Assembly (NCBI RefSeq): GCF_000348745.1
Contig: NC_020812.1
Location: 1,745,444 to 1,809,443, forward strand
Source of the DNA: Micavibrio aeruginosavorus EPB
GTDB lineage: Bacteria; Pseudomonadota; Alphaproteobacteria; Micavibrionales; Micavibrionaceae
DNA length: 64,000 bases
Reading direction: 5' to 3'
Part shown: positions 9,073 to 20,199 of the stretch, piece after piece
Position numbering within the stretch: the first letter of the stretch is position 1
Layout of the letters: every line of letters begins with the position of its first letter
Notes under the pieces: model-generated
Seen by the model: only the letters and a program-made list of their open reading frames with translations
What the model was told of the DNA's origin: nothing
Database searches by the model: none
Translations under genes and position numbers: made by a program

Positions 9073-9306
9073 GGCGAACCCCTTATAATCCTGTAAACCC
9101 TGTTTTTCTTGTTATGGCCGTACCCTAGAATAATTGCGATAAGGGGCACAAGGTTTTCTTAAAACCACCCCCGGATTTACGGGTTATCCACGGTTTTCCA
9201 CGTCATTAAAATTAACATAATCTAATAAACTTGCCCCATCGCCCGGCATTTGCTATCCCAGCCGTTCGCATTTGAACCATAAATAAGAACACAGGGATTA
9301 TTCACC

Positions 9307-10239
9307 ATGCGCGATTTCCACCTTGAACAGGCCCGCATCCACTACACCAACGCACTCAAATACCCACAGGGTGACGCCCATCACAACAGCATCCAGGAAA
9401 TTCACCGCCATTTGTCCGCCGATGGATATGATCTGAACGATGACACCACTTACGCCCTGCTCGATCAGGGCCTGACCAAGGCCAAGTTTGATGAACTGAC
9501 CTTCATCGCCACGACCCACATGATCACCAAGATGTTTGTATCGACCCAGGCGGTAGACACCCGCAATTACGGCGGATGGCTGGTGCCCGGCCGCCGCTTT
9601 CATGCGATGAAAGAATTGATCCGCCTGCTGGACGAACACGCCGATGCCATCGAAAACCATTCCGATGCGATTGGAACGGATCGTTACCACAACGCCCTGC
9701 TCGACTTCGTTATGACGGAATACAGGAATGGCGGACTGAAAACCTATCAGGCCGCATTGAAAGTGGATTATGCGGTCCACAAGGTCGAAAATTTGCAAGA
9801 CCTGACTCAACAGGTTCTGGCCGCACAGGACCGTGGCGATCTGGATCATTATCTGCGTCAGGCCACCGACTGTGCCAGAACGCTGGATGGTTTGATGGCT
9901 GAATTGGACAAGGGCCAGAGGGATGAAGTCCTGCAACGCACGGACCAGACGAAGAAGACGCTGAAAAATTCGCGCCAAACGCTGGCTCTGACCTTCGCTC
10001 GCTATGCCGTAACCCATGACATCGTCCCGAAATGGGAACCGATCTTCCTCGGCTATCAAAGCGCATTGGAAGAATTGGAAGATGCGGGCGTCAACCTGAA
10101 CGCCAAATCAACGTTCAAGGCCATTGGCATGGACGCCCAAACCTTCTGGGACAATTACCGCAAGCAGGTTGAGTGGATGAATGAGTCGGGCCGCAATTAT
10201 GGCGCACGCAAAATCTATACCCCGGCCCCGAAACCATAA
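9307..10239 (+). CDS. Hypothetical all-helical protein upstream of the TS-like gene
   Basis: A 310-residue soluble protein, predicted almost entirely helical. It has a long charged stretch (residues 190-225, LDGLMAELDKGQRDEV onward) of coiled-coil type. There is no signal peptide, membrane helix or recognised motif. It ends 11 bases before the thymidylate synthase-fold gene, so the two probably form an operon, and a partner role in nucleotide or DNA metabolism is possible. The 9100-9300 intergenic region should carry the promoter. Confidence 0.6.
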   Translation: MRDFHLEQARIHYTNALKYPQGDAHHNSIQEIHRHLSADGYDLNDDTTYALLDQGLTKAKFDELTFIATTHMITKMFVSTQAVDTRNYGGWLVPGRRFHAMKELIRLLDEHADAIENHSDAIGTDRYHNALLDFVMTEYRNGGLKTYQAALKVDYAVHKVENLQDLTQQVLAAQDRGDLDHYLRQATDCARTLDGLMAELDKGQRDEVLQRTDQTKKTLKNSRQTLALTFARYAVTHDIVPKWEPIFLGYQSALEELEDAGVNLNAKSTFKAIGMDAQTFWDNYRKQVEWMNESGRNYGARKIYTPAPKP

Positions 10240-10250
10240 AGAGAGCGGAT

Positions 10251-11255
10251 ATGGGCGAATATTCTTACTACGACATCATACGTGAAAACCCCAAGTGCAA
10301 CCCACGGAAACGGGCTTTCGCGTTGGTGGCGCGTGGGCATTTTGTTATTGATCCAGAATTCCCCGATTTTTATATCGAAGATCCATCAATCGACGATCTG
10401 GCCAACCGCCGCGCCTATCAAACCCATGGCGACCGGGTGTTCAGCCGCCGTTACATGAATTTGGTCCGTGAGATCGTGAATGACGGCATGGACCAGATCA
10501 ATGCCCGCACCGAAAGCGTTGTGCGCACATTGATCCACCGCAATATCAATGCCGAAATCAAATTCGGCATTCCCCTGCCCGGCATGCGCCGGGTGAACCC
10601 GGCCATCGCCGCCGCCGAACTGGCATGGGTGTTGATGGGGACCGAGGATATTACGTGGTTACAAAAACACACGAAAATCTGGGACAAATTCGCGGTCGAT
10701 GGCAAGGTCGAAGGCGCCTATGGCCAACGCTGGCGCAATGAATTTGGCCGCGACCAATTGGCCGGGGCCATTGACGTCCTGGGCCGCGAACCATCCAGCC
10801 GCCAGATCATGGTGTCGGCATGGCACCCGGGGAAAGATGGGCTGAACGCGCACAGCAAGGCGCTCGTTCCCTGCCCGGTGGATTTTACGATGCAGGTTTT
10901 GAACAACCGCCTGAACGTCGCCGTACATATGCGCAGTTCGGATGTGGCCGTCGGCCTGCCCTATGACACGATGTTTTATGCATTGTTGTTGGATGCGTTG
11001 GCCCGTGAAACCGGGCTGAAGAACGGCAAGCTGACCATGAATCTGGATCATGCGCATATTTATGAAACGCATTTGCATGACATGAAAACCCTGCCACATG
11101 CTGAGGCCACCACCATGGCATTGCCCGGCTATTCCATTTCACGGATCATGCAAAACCCGGATGCGTATGTCCGCCGCGTTAAAACATTGGCCGCACGCGC
11201 GTACCAGCCGGATTCATCGTTGAAATTTTCTGCTGTCGCCGCCCCGAAATTATAG
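10251..11255 (+). CDS. Thymidylate synthase-fold enzyme, probable (d)CMP hydroxymethylase-like
   Basis: A 334-residue protein with the TS fold. It shows YGQRWR (157-162), SSRQIMVSAWHP (182-193), the catalytic Cys208 in LVPCPVDF, the phosphate-binding RSSD motif (228-231), GLPYD (235-239) and the HxY motif H269/Y271. Two features depart from ThyA. The ThyA His after the catalytic Cys is Pro here, and the residue equal to E. coli Asn177, which selects uracil, is Asp239. Asp at this place is the signature of T4 dCMP hydroxymethylase, whose MRSNDVVFGFRND segment lines up with MRSSDVAVGLPYD here. The N-terminal 110 residues are longer than in ThyA. I expect a cytosine nucleotide as substrate, but thymidylate synthesis cannot be excluded. 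Confidence 0.75.
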   Translation: MGEYSYYDIIRENPKCNPRKRAFALVARGHFVIDPEFPDFYIEDPSIDDLANRRAYQTHGDRVFSRRYMNLVREIVNDGMDQINARTESVVRTLIHRNINAEIKFGIPLPGMRRVNPAIAAAELAWVLMGTEDITWLQKHTKIWDKFAVDGKVEGAYGQRWRNEFGRDQLAGAIDVLGREPSSRQIMVSAWHPGKDGLNAHSKALVPCPVDFTMQVLNNRLNVAVHMRSSDVAVGLPYDTMFYALLLDALARETGLKNGKLTMNLDHAHIYETHLHDMKTLPHAEATTMALPGYSISRIMQNPDAYVRRVKTLAARAYQPDSSLKFSAVAAPKL

Positions 11256-11263
11256 GACTAAAA

Positions 11264-12055
11264 CTATAGGGCCAGCTTGCGCACATTCCGCGCCAGATCG
11301 GAATGGGGGGACAGATGGTCGCGCATGGTGCGCAGATATTCCGGATCAGCCGCAAACCCCAGCCATTTCAGTGGCAGATCATTCGCCGCATCATTGTATT
11401 GATACCGCAGGTCAGGCTTGGTTTCGATATCGTATGTGATGTCATCGCGGATCGGCGGGCCAACATAATCACCCACATTGTGGGATGGCGTCGGCAACAC
11501 AACACGCAATCCCGAAACATCATTTGCAACGACTAAGTTGTCCGTTCCAATTTCACCAGCCCCGCCATAAGTCACAACCAGTTTCGTACCGGCCTGTTTC
11601 AAACGATCCTGCCATCCTTCGTAGGAATGGTGCGGGCTGAGCGCGGGGCCAAAGAATTGGTGGAAATTCTCCGCGCCTTCGGCCCGTTCATGCAGTTGCG
11701 GTGAATATGTCGTCGTCATGCGGTACATATGACGCGCGGGGATAAAGGCGACGAACACCATATCCGCCTGTTTATCCTCGGCCAGAAAATCGCGGCCATC
11801 GCGGAAATTGATGCGATCCAATTCAAAATCGGGATCAATCATAAACCCACTGCACAGCAGATATTCCATGATCCGGGTCAGACGGTCGCTATCCACGCCC
11901 TTGCCCCCCACATCCAATTCATACGCGCCGACAACGGCAATGGTTTTCAAACGGGGAAGATCGGGATTGCGGGCGCAAATTTCGGCACACACCCGGCGGG
12001 CCTGGGCCTCGTCGGTCAATGCAACCTTGTTAAATTCATCGCACCATTGGGTCAT
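11264..12055 (-). CDS. Hypothetical protein
   Basis: A 263-residue soluble protein. It alternates strands and helices as in a Rossmann-like or SAM-binding fold: LKTIAVVGAYELDVGGKG near residue 35, ADMVFVAFIPARHM near 100 and TKLVVTYGGAGEIGTDNLVV near 155. The second glycine cluster could bind a nucleotide or phosphate. No named family is recognised. It converges with the TS-like gene (8 bases apart) and lies downstream of the aconitase terminator, so it is transcribed on its own. Confidence 0.55.
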   Translation of the reverse strand: MTQWCDEFNKVALTDEAQARRVCAEICARNPDLPRLKTIAVVGAYELDVGGKGVDSDRLTRIMEYLLCSGFMIDPDFELDRINFRDGRDFLAEDKQADMVFVAFIPARHMYRMTTTYSPQLHERAEGAENFHQFFGPALSPHHSYEGWQDRLKQAGTKLVVTYGGAGEIGTDNLVVANDVSGLRVVLPTPSHNVGDYVGPPIRDDITYDIETKPDLRYQYNDAANDLPLKWLGFAADPEYLRTMRDHLSPHSDLARNVRKLAL

Positions 12056-12093
12056 GGGTCATGAAATTACACGATTCTGGAAAATAAACCAAG

Positions 12094-12129
12094 AAAAAAC
12101 CCCGCTGGGCGGTCCCGGCGGGGTTTTTT
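12094..12129. terminator. Bidirectional-looking terminator after aconitase
   Basis: AAAAAACCCCGC (12094-12105) pairs with GCGGGGTTTTTT (12118-12129) around a 12-base loop, 17 bases beyond the aconitase stop. A-run and T-run flanks make it an intrinsic terminator in either direction. It separates acnA from the next minus-strand gene. Confidence 0.85.
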
Positions 12130-12145
12130 GTGTTGTTAGAGTGAC

Positions 12146-14929
<2,784 letters not shown>

Positions 14930-15138
14930 GGATGAAGTCCTTGGTCGTAGAGTGGAGTGGTTGAAAATTCGGCAGATGAATTGTGCAGATAACTTAGCAT
15001 GCTGGCGCAAAAATCAAAGTGTTCGACCCACATGAGGATGCAGTTGAGAACGCCTTGCAAATAGCGCGCGCAAGGGAGTGTAGGACGGGATGTTTAATGG
15101 AGTGTTAAGCCCATTTTTCTTATGACAATCACCCCATA

Positions 15139-15213
15139 TCATCCCGACAGAGCGAAGCGACGAGGGATCTCCTCTTGTGTGAAGGTGGGATCCCTCACAT
15201 CCGTTCGGGATGA
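15139..15213. repeat. TCATCCCG-ended palindromic element, copy 1
   Basis: A 75-bp element bounded by TCATCCCGA and its inverse TCGGGATGA, with an inner pair GAGGGATC (15162) / GATCCCTC (15189). The whole folds into one long imperfect hairpin. The same outer ends and a GGATC/GATCC core occur in the element at 17592-17676, so they belong to one dispersed family. It lies in the 15010-15540 gene-free stretch. Confidence 0.65.
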
Positions 15214-15339
15214 CACAATCGTTCAGCCAACGCCAAAGTCTTTAAAAATCAAAACCCTGCCCCGAACCCCTTAACAAAACCCTAACAAAAAACCGCAGAA
15301 ATCCGCCAATTTTTGCCTTATTCTTTGGTCTACGGCCCT

Positions 15340-15465
15340 TAATTTGGCCATATTTGGCCGTCAAGCTTGAAGGGTGAGAGCGAAGTTTTCCAGCTTCCTC
15401 CTTCGCAAATGGTTCCAGCTTATTACCGAATCCGTCGCCTTCCCCGGGCGACGGATTTTTCTTTT
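15340..15465 (+). ncRNA. Candidate small RNA with anti-Shine-Dalgarno loop
   Basis: No gene occupies 15010-15537, but the right-hand end holds a strong plus-strand intrinsic terminator: an 11-bp stem (15429-15439 with 15447-15457) followed by TTTTTCTTTT. Just before it is a hairpin with arms GCGAAG/CTTCGC (15380-15406) whose 15-base loop displays CTTCCTC, complementary to ribosome binding sites. A loop with CCUCC-type sequence plus a 3' terminator is the architecture of the alphaproteobacterial ar14/suhB-type trans-acting RNAs. The 5' end is a guess. It could instead be a ccm leader, though the terminator would stop transcription before ccmA. Confidence 0.4.
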
Positions 15466-15537
15466 ACCGCCCATTTCCTACCCATTTCAGCTTTGTTCCC
15501 CTTGTCCCCATGGCACCCCCACGCTAAAACCTCCCCC

Positions 15538-16173
15538 ATGATGATATCCGCTGAAAATCTGGCGTTGCACCGGGGGTTAACTCCGGTCCTGCACGGCCTG
15601 TCCTTTGCCGTTCCGGCGGGGCAACTGGCCGCGTTGACGGGCGCGAATGGCAGCGGCAAAACCACCCTGCTTCAAACCATCGCCGGATTGATCACCCCGG
15701 ATGCGGGCCGCATCCTGTTCGACGGTGTTGAACGCGATGTCGAAGACCGCGCGCCGCTGATCCACTGGATCGCGCCGGACAATCCGTTCAAACTGGCCCT
15801 GACCGTTTCCGAAAACCTGATCTTCTGGGCCGCCATGATGGGCGTGCGCGCCGATGACGATATGATCGCCGCCGCCTTGCACCGGATGGAGGTCGCGCAT
15901 CTGGCCGGGCGTATCGTCGGCACACTGTCCACCGGGCAACGTCGCCGCACGGCGTTGTGCCGTTTGTTTCTGGCCCCGCGCCCGATCTGGTTGCTGGATG
16001 AACCGGCGCTGGCGCTGGACGATCACGCGGCGGATGAATTGATCGCCCTGACCCACGCGCATTGCGGCGATGGCGGATGCGCCATTGTCGCCACGCACCG
16101 CCCGCCGCGGTGGGACGCCAATATGATCATCCCGCTGTCCCCCGAATATCATTTGATGTCGGAGGTTGCGTAA
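15538..16173 (+). CDS. ccmA: Heme exporter ATP-binding subunit CcmA
   Basis: A 211-residue ABC ATPase. It shows Walker A (GANGSGKTTL), an LSTGQRRRTALCRL signature and Walker B (IWLLDEPALALDD), with a switch His (ATHRPP). With CcmB it powers the CcmABCD complex that releases holo-CcmE in System I cytochrome c maturation. ATG 15538 is followed at once by ATG 15541 and either may start translation. The frame extends upstream only into the sRNA-like region. First gene of the ccm operon, six bases before ccmB. Confidence 0.93.
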   Translation: MMISAENLALHRGLTPVLHGLSFAVPAGQLAALTGANGSGKTTLLQTIAGLITPDAGRILFDGVERDVEDRAPLIHWIAPDNPFKLALTVSENLIFWAAMMGVRADDDMIAAALHRMEVAHLAGRIVGTLSTGQRRRTALCRLFLAPRPIWLLDEPALALDDHAADELIALTHAHCGDGGCAIVATHRPPRWDANMIIPLSPEYHLMSEVA

Positions 16174-16178
16174 TTGCC

Positions 16179-16844
16179 ATGTTGTCCATGACCGCCACCA
16201 TAAAACGGGATTTAACCCTCGCCCGGCGCAGCCCGGCGCGCATGATTGCGGTGCCGACATTCTTCATCTTGCTGGTCACGATTTTTCCGCTGGCCCTGGG
16301 CCCCGATCCTGACTTGCTGGCCCGCATTGCCCCCGGCGTGTTGATGGCCGCTGCGTTGATGGCGACGCTGGTCCATCTGGACCGCCTGTTTCGTGATGAT
16401 GCCGAAGATGGCACGCTGGATGCCGTCATCCTGTCGCCTGCACCGCTGTCGCTTTACACCGCCGGGCGGATTGTGGCGCATTGGATGGTGACGGGCCTGC
16501 CCTTGCTGATCCTGTGTCCGGTCATGGCGATGATTTTGAACGCACCGTTGCCGTTTGCGGAATCGGTGTTTGGCGTCATCCTGCCCGCGACATTGCTTCT
16601 GACCCTAATCGGCGCAGCGGTTCAGGGATTAAGCCTGGGGTCCGGCCTTGGCGGTGTGTTGTTGGCCGTGTTGGCCCTGCCCCTTTATATTCCGGTTTTG
16701 ATTTTTTCCGGGGCGGCGTTGCATCTGCTGTCCACCGGTATGAATGCCGCCATGCCGATGGCGATTTTATGGGCGTGCGTGGCCCTGGCCACGCCGTTAA
16801 CACCGCTGGTCACGGCGGCCACTTTGCGTATGGCACGAGGGTAA
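16179..16844 (+). CDS. ccmB: Heme exporter membrane subunit CcmB
   Basis: A 221-residue protein with six hydrophobic helices, the usual length of CcmB. The start MLSMTATIKRDLTLARRSP fits the family's cytoplasmic N-terminus, and DRLFRDDAEDGTLD is the conserved cytoplasmic loop that contacts CcmA. It is the permease half of the CcmAB ATPase in the inner membrane. The ATG lies five bases after the ccmA stop, and ccmC follows four bases downstream. Confidence 0.92.
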   Translation: MLSMTATIKRDLTLARRSPARMIAVPTFFILLVTIFPLALGPDPDLLARIAPGVLMAAALMATLVHLDRLFRDDAEDGTLDAVILSPAPLSLYTAGRIVAHWMVTGLPLLILCPVMAMILNAPLPFAESVFGVILPATLLLTLIGAAVQGLSLGSGLGGVLLAVLALPLYIPVLIFSGAALHLLSTGMNAAMPMAILWACVALATPLTPLVTAATLRMARG

Positions 16845-16848
16845 AATT

Positions 16849-17580
16849 ATGAAACTGGCCAACCCCACACGATTTAACCGCATCAGCGCGATTGTCACGC
16901 CATTGATGGCGCTGCTGTGCATTGCGTTGCTGATCCCCGGTCTGTACACCGCGCTTTATTCCTCCCCGCCGGATTATCAGCAACATGATTCCGTGCGCAT
17001 CATGTATGTCCACGTCCCCGCCGCATGGGTGGCGTTGATGGCGTATGCCAGCCTTGGCATCGCTGGCATCGTCATGCTGGTGTGGAAACATATGCTGGCG
17101 GGATTGTGGATTCGCGCCGTGGCCCCCATCGGCATGGCGTTCACCGCCATCTGTCTGGTTTCGGGCAGTTTGTGGGGCATGCCCACATGGGGCACATGGT
17201 GGGTATGGGATGCGCGGCTGACCTCCGTGCTTGTCCTCTTCTTCCTCTATGTCGGGATTTTCGCCCTCGACCTGGCCTATGACGACCGGGACAAGGGGCT
17301 GCACGCCGCCGCATGGCTGGCCGCCATTGGCCTGATCAATTTGCCGATCATCAAATTCTCGGTCGAATGGTGGAACACGCTGCACCAACCCGCCAGCATC
17401 ACCAGCATCAATCGCATGGCCAACCCCGCCATCGACCCCAGCATGATGACCCCACTGTTTTTGATGGCAGGGGCCTTTACGGCGCTGTTTTTTGCTTTGG
17501 CGCTGACCCGGCTGAACATTGTGATGACACATCGGAAGAAACGGTTAAAAGCCCTGCGCATGCTGGCTGATTCAATATAG
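16849..17580 (+). CDS. ccmC: Heme-handling protein CcmC
   Basis: A 243-residue, six-helix membrane protein carrying the tryptophan-rich WWD motif (WGMPTWGTWWVWDARLTS, residues about 109-126). It binds heme at the periplasmic face, with external His ligands near residues 50 (IMYVHVPAAW) and 183 (VEWWNTLHQP), and presents heme to CcmE. Standard length. A palindromic element separates it from ccmD, unlike the tight spacing elsewhere in the operon. Confidence 0.95.
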   Translation: MKLANPTRFNRISAIVTPLMALLCIALLIPGLYTALYSSPPDYQQHDSVRIMYVHVPAAWVALMAYASLGIAGIVMLVWKHMLAGLWIRAVAPIGMAFTAICLVSGSLWGMPTWGTWWVWDARLTSVLVLFFLYVGIFALDLAYDDRDKGLHAAAWLAAIGLINLPIIKFSVEWWNTLHQPASITSINRMANPAIDPSMMTPLFLMAGAFTALFFALALTRLNIVMTHRKKRLKALRMLADSI

Positions 17581-17591
17581 CAACATAACGC

Positions 17592-17676
17592 GTCATCCCG
17601 GCGAAAGCCGGGATCCAGAAGACCGGGACAATTCTGCGCCTGTGGCTCTGGATCCCGGGTCAAGCCCGGGATGACA
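17592..17676. repeat. TCATCCCG-ended palindromic element inside the ccm operon, copy 2
   Basis: An 85-bp element bounded by GTCATCCCGG and CCGGGATGAC. It contains two hairpins: ATCCCGGC-GAAA-GCCGGGAT at 17595-17614 and ATCCCGGG-TCAAG-CCCGGGAT at 17652-17672. It fills the ccmC-ccmD gap and should fold in the operon mRNA, perhaps tuning expression of the distal ccm genes. No T-run follows, so it is not a standard terminator. Confidence 0.75.
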
Positions 17677-17692
17677 AGATGGAGAGTATAAA

Positions 17693-17833
17693 GTGACATT
17701 CGAAACCTTTATCGCCATGAACGGTTACGGCCTCTATGTCTGGGGCTCTTACGGTTTTGCCGCGATTGTGCTTATCGTGCTGACCTTGGCCACGTTTATC
17801 CGTGCCCATGAAATTAAACAGGATGATGAATAA
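17693..17833 (+). CDS. ccmD: Heme exporter small subunit CcmD
   Basis: A 46-residue protein opened by GTG at 17693, after a GGAGAG ribosome binding site. It has the CcmD pattern: an aromatic N-terminal part (FETFIAMNGYGLYVWGSYGF) leading into one transmembrane helix (AAIVLIVLTLATFI) and a short charged cytoplasmic tail (RAHEIKQDDE). It sits in the inner membrane and is needed to release holo-CcmE from the CcmABC complex. It is in the usual place, between ccmC and ccmE. Confidence 0.9.
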   Translation: MTFETFIAMNGYGLYVWGSYGFAAIVLIVLTLATFIRAHEIKQDDE

Positions 17834-17834
17834 G

Positions 17835-18284
17835 ATGACGCGTAAAAACCGCCGTCTGGTGGCTCTGGCTTTAATTCTCACGGGTGTTGCGCTGGCGACC
17901 GCATTGCTGCTGTTCGCCCTGCGCCAGAATGTGACCTATTTCATGAGCCCGACCGATCTGGTCTCGACCAGCGCCCGACCGCTGGCTGGGGGGCGCCCGA
18001 TCCGCGTCGGCGGTATGGTTGTGTATGGCACCGTGAAACGCGATGGCACCATCACCCGCTTCACCATCACTGACAATGAAAACAATGTCGTGATTGAATA
18101 TGACGGCATCGTCCCCGATTTATTCCGCGAAGGCCAAGGCATCATCGCCACCGGAACCATCAACGACGATCATGTTTTTATCGCCACGCAATTGCTGGCC
18201 AAGCATGATGAAAATTACATGCCACCCGAGGTGGCCAAAGCCATGAAACCGCATTACGACGCCATTGAGGCCAAAAAGCAATGA
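17835..18284 (+). CDS. ccmE: Periplasmic heme chaperone CcmE
   Basis: A 149-residue protein with an N-terminal membrane anchor after MTRKNRR, an OB-fold with RVGGMVVYGTVKRDG and VEYDGIVPDLFREGQG-like strands, and the heme-linking motif LAKHDENYMP, whose His binds heme covalently. It carries heme from CcmC to CcmF. ATG 17835, one base after the ccmD stop, gives the typical MTRK start; ATG 17823 or 17826 would overlap ccmD. It overlaps ccmF by four bases. Confidence 0.95.
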   Translation: MTRKNRRLVALALILTGVALATALLLFALRQNVTYFMSPTDLVSTSARPLAGGRPIRVGGMVVYGTVKRDGTITRFTITDNENNVVIEYDGIVPDLFREGQGIIATGTINDDHVFIATQLLAKHDENYMPPEVAKAMKPHYDAIEAKKQ

Positions 18285-20197
18285 TTGCGGAACTGGGCCA
18301 TTTTGCGTTGATCCTGTCTTTGCTCTGCGCCACCCTGCAAATGGCCGCGGGGTGGAAAGCGCGCAAGCCCGGCATGGATTCATGGCTGGTGGTGGCTCGC
18401 CGCGCAGCCATTATTCAATGCGCAACCATCGTCGCCGCCTTTGCTGCGCTGATTTATTCCTTCGTTGTGTCGGATTTCTCGGTCGCACTGGTCGTGAATA
18501 ACAGCCACACACTCAAACCCTTGCTGTATAAAATCGCAGGTACGTGGGGCAACCACGAGGGGTCGATGGTTCTGTGGGTTCTGATCCTTGCGCTGTTCGG
18601 TGCCCTGTCCCTGCGCCAGACCATGCCGGATGCCATGCGATCCATGGTGCTGGCCGTGCAGGGAATGCAGGCGGTGGGCATTCTGGCCTTCATCCTGTTT
18701 ACATCCAATCCGTTCACACGTTTGGACCCCGCACCGGCGGACGGGATGGATTTAAATCCCCTTTTACAGGACCCGGGCCTCGCCTTTCACCCGCCCCTGC
18801 TCTATCTGGGCTATGTCGGGTTTTCGATTGTGTTTTCCTTTGCGTGTGCGGGCCTCCTGACCAACGCCATCAACCGCGACTGGGCCGCCCTCGTCCGCCC
18901 GTGGGTTCTGGCCGCATGGGCGGGGTTGAGCGCGGGCATCGCGCTTGGATCATGGTGGGCGTATTACGAACTGGGCTGGGGCGGGTTTTGGTTCTGGGAC
19001 CCGGTGGAAAACGCATCTCTGATGCCATGGCTGTGTGGCACGGCGCTGTTGCATTCCATTATCATCACGCGCCATCGTGGGGCCTTGCCACGGTGGAGCG
19101 TCCTGCTCGCATTACTGGCTTACACTTTCTCCCTGCTTGGCACGTTCCTGGTGCGCTCCGGCGTTTTGACGTCGGTGCATGCCTTTGCCACCGATCCGTC
19201 ACGCGGCTTGTTTATCCTCGGCCTGTTGACCGTGTTTGCGGGTGGCGGGTTCCTGCTCTACGGCTTGCGCGCGCCAGATTTGAAAAGCGATGCCGGGTTT
19301 AAACCCATCAGCCGCGAAAGCGCATTGGTCGTCAACAATCTGATTTTAACGGCGATGGCGGCGACCATTTTGGTCGGTACGCTCTATCCGCTGATTTTGT
19401 CATCACTGAATGCCGGGCAAATTTCGGTGGGGCCGCCCTTTTTCAACGCGACCATCCTGCCGCTGGCTGTGCCGCTGATCCTGCTCATGGGGGTTGGCCC
19501 ATTTCTGGCGTGGAAGAAAGCCGATTTAAACGCCATTCGCGAGCAATTGGTTGCGGGTGCGTTGATGACCGCGACCATCGTTGGATTGATCATTGCCATT
19601 CAAACGGAAACATCCCTGATCGTTTTGGGCGGCTTTGCCCTTGGGATCTGGGCCATTGTCACAACGCTGGCCGACACCTGGGCGCGCCGTGGCAAACTGA
19701 CCTTATCCGGCTGGGGTATGCGGCTGGCCCATGCGGGGCTGGGCGTGGCCGTGATTGGCATCGTCGGCACCACGCTGTGGAAAATTGAAACCGCGCAAAT
19801 TTTAAAACCGGGCGAACATTTAACCGCCGGACGCTGGACCGTCACATTGGATTCGGTTGATGCCGGATTCGGCCCGAATTATTCCACCATCATGGCCCAT
19901 GTCACGGCACGGGCGGGCGATACATCCATCAACCTGTCCCCCGAACGTCGCTATTACCCCGTCGGCGGCATGGCTACGACCGAGGCCGCCATTCGCACGT
20001 CCCTGCGCGATGACATTTATGTTGTGTTAGGGCAACAGGATACGATTGATAAAGGCGATGGCCAAGGAAACGGATGGATTATTCGCGCCACCACCCATCC
20101 GCTGGTTGCCCTGATTTGGGGCGGGTTTGCGATGATCGCAAGCGGCGGGCTATGCGCGTTGTTCGGGCAACGTCGGAAAAATAAGGAAGGGTCATAA
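18281..20197 (+). CDS. ccmF: Cytochrome c heme lyase subunit CcmF
   Basis: A 638-residue, many-helix membrane protein with the WWD signature (WGGFWFWDPVENASLMPWL). It joins heme from CcmE to reduced apocytochrome c together with CcmH and CcmI. Length matches family members. The start ATG overlaps the ccmE stop (ATGA), indicating translational coupling; ccmG begins two bases after its stop. Confidence 0.96.
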   Translation: MIAELGHFALILSLLCATLQMAAGWKARKPGMDSWLVVARRAAIIQCATIVAAFAALIYSFVVSDFSVALVVNNSHTLKPLLYKIAGTWGNHEGSMVLWVLILALFGALSLRQTMPDAMRSMVLAVQGMQAVGILAFILFTSNPFTRLDPAPADGMDLNPLLQDPGLAFHPPLLYLGYVGFSIVFSFACAGLLTNAINRDWAALVRPWVLAAWAGLSAGIALGSWWAYYELGWGGFWFWDPVENASLMPWLCGTALLHSIIITRHRGALPRWSVLLALLAYTFSLLGTFLVRSGVLTSVHAFATDPSRGLFILGLLTVFAGGGFLLYGLRAPDLKSDAGFKPISRESALVVNNLILTAMAATILVGTLYPLILSSLNAGQISVGPPFFNATILPLAVPLILLMGVGPFLAWKKADLNAIREQLVAGALMTATIVGLIIAIQTETSLIVLGGFALGIWAIVTTLADTWARRGKLTLSGWGMRLAHAGLGVAVIGIVGTTLWKIETAQILKPGEHLTAGRWTVTLDSVDAGFGPNYSTIMAHVTARAGDTSINLSPERRYYPVGGMATTEAAIRTSLRDDIYVVLGQQDTIDKGDGQGNGWIIRATTHPLVALIWGGFAMIASGGLCALFGQRRKNKEGS

Positions 20198-20199
20198 GA

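Noticed and set aside
7822-9096. A 424-residue plus-strand frame opposite the 5'-nucleotidase.
   Set aside because: Shadow of a recognised gene; composition is Arg/Gly/His-rich with no plausible fold or start signal.
10251-11255. Plain thymidylate synthase (thyA) call.
   Set aside because: The key Asn is Asp and the His after the catalytic Cys is Pro, so the simple label would hide a likely change of substrate.
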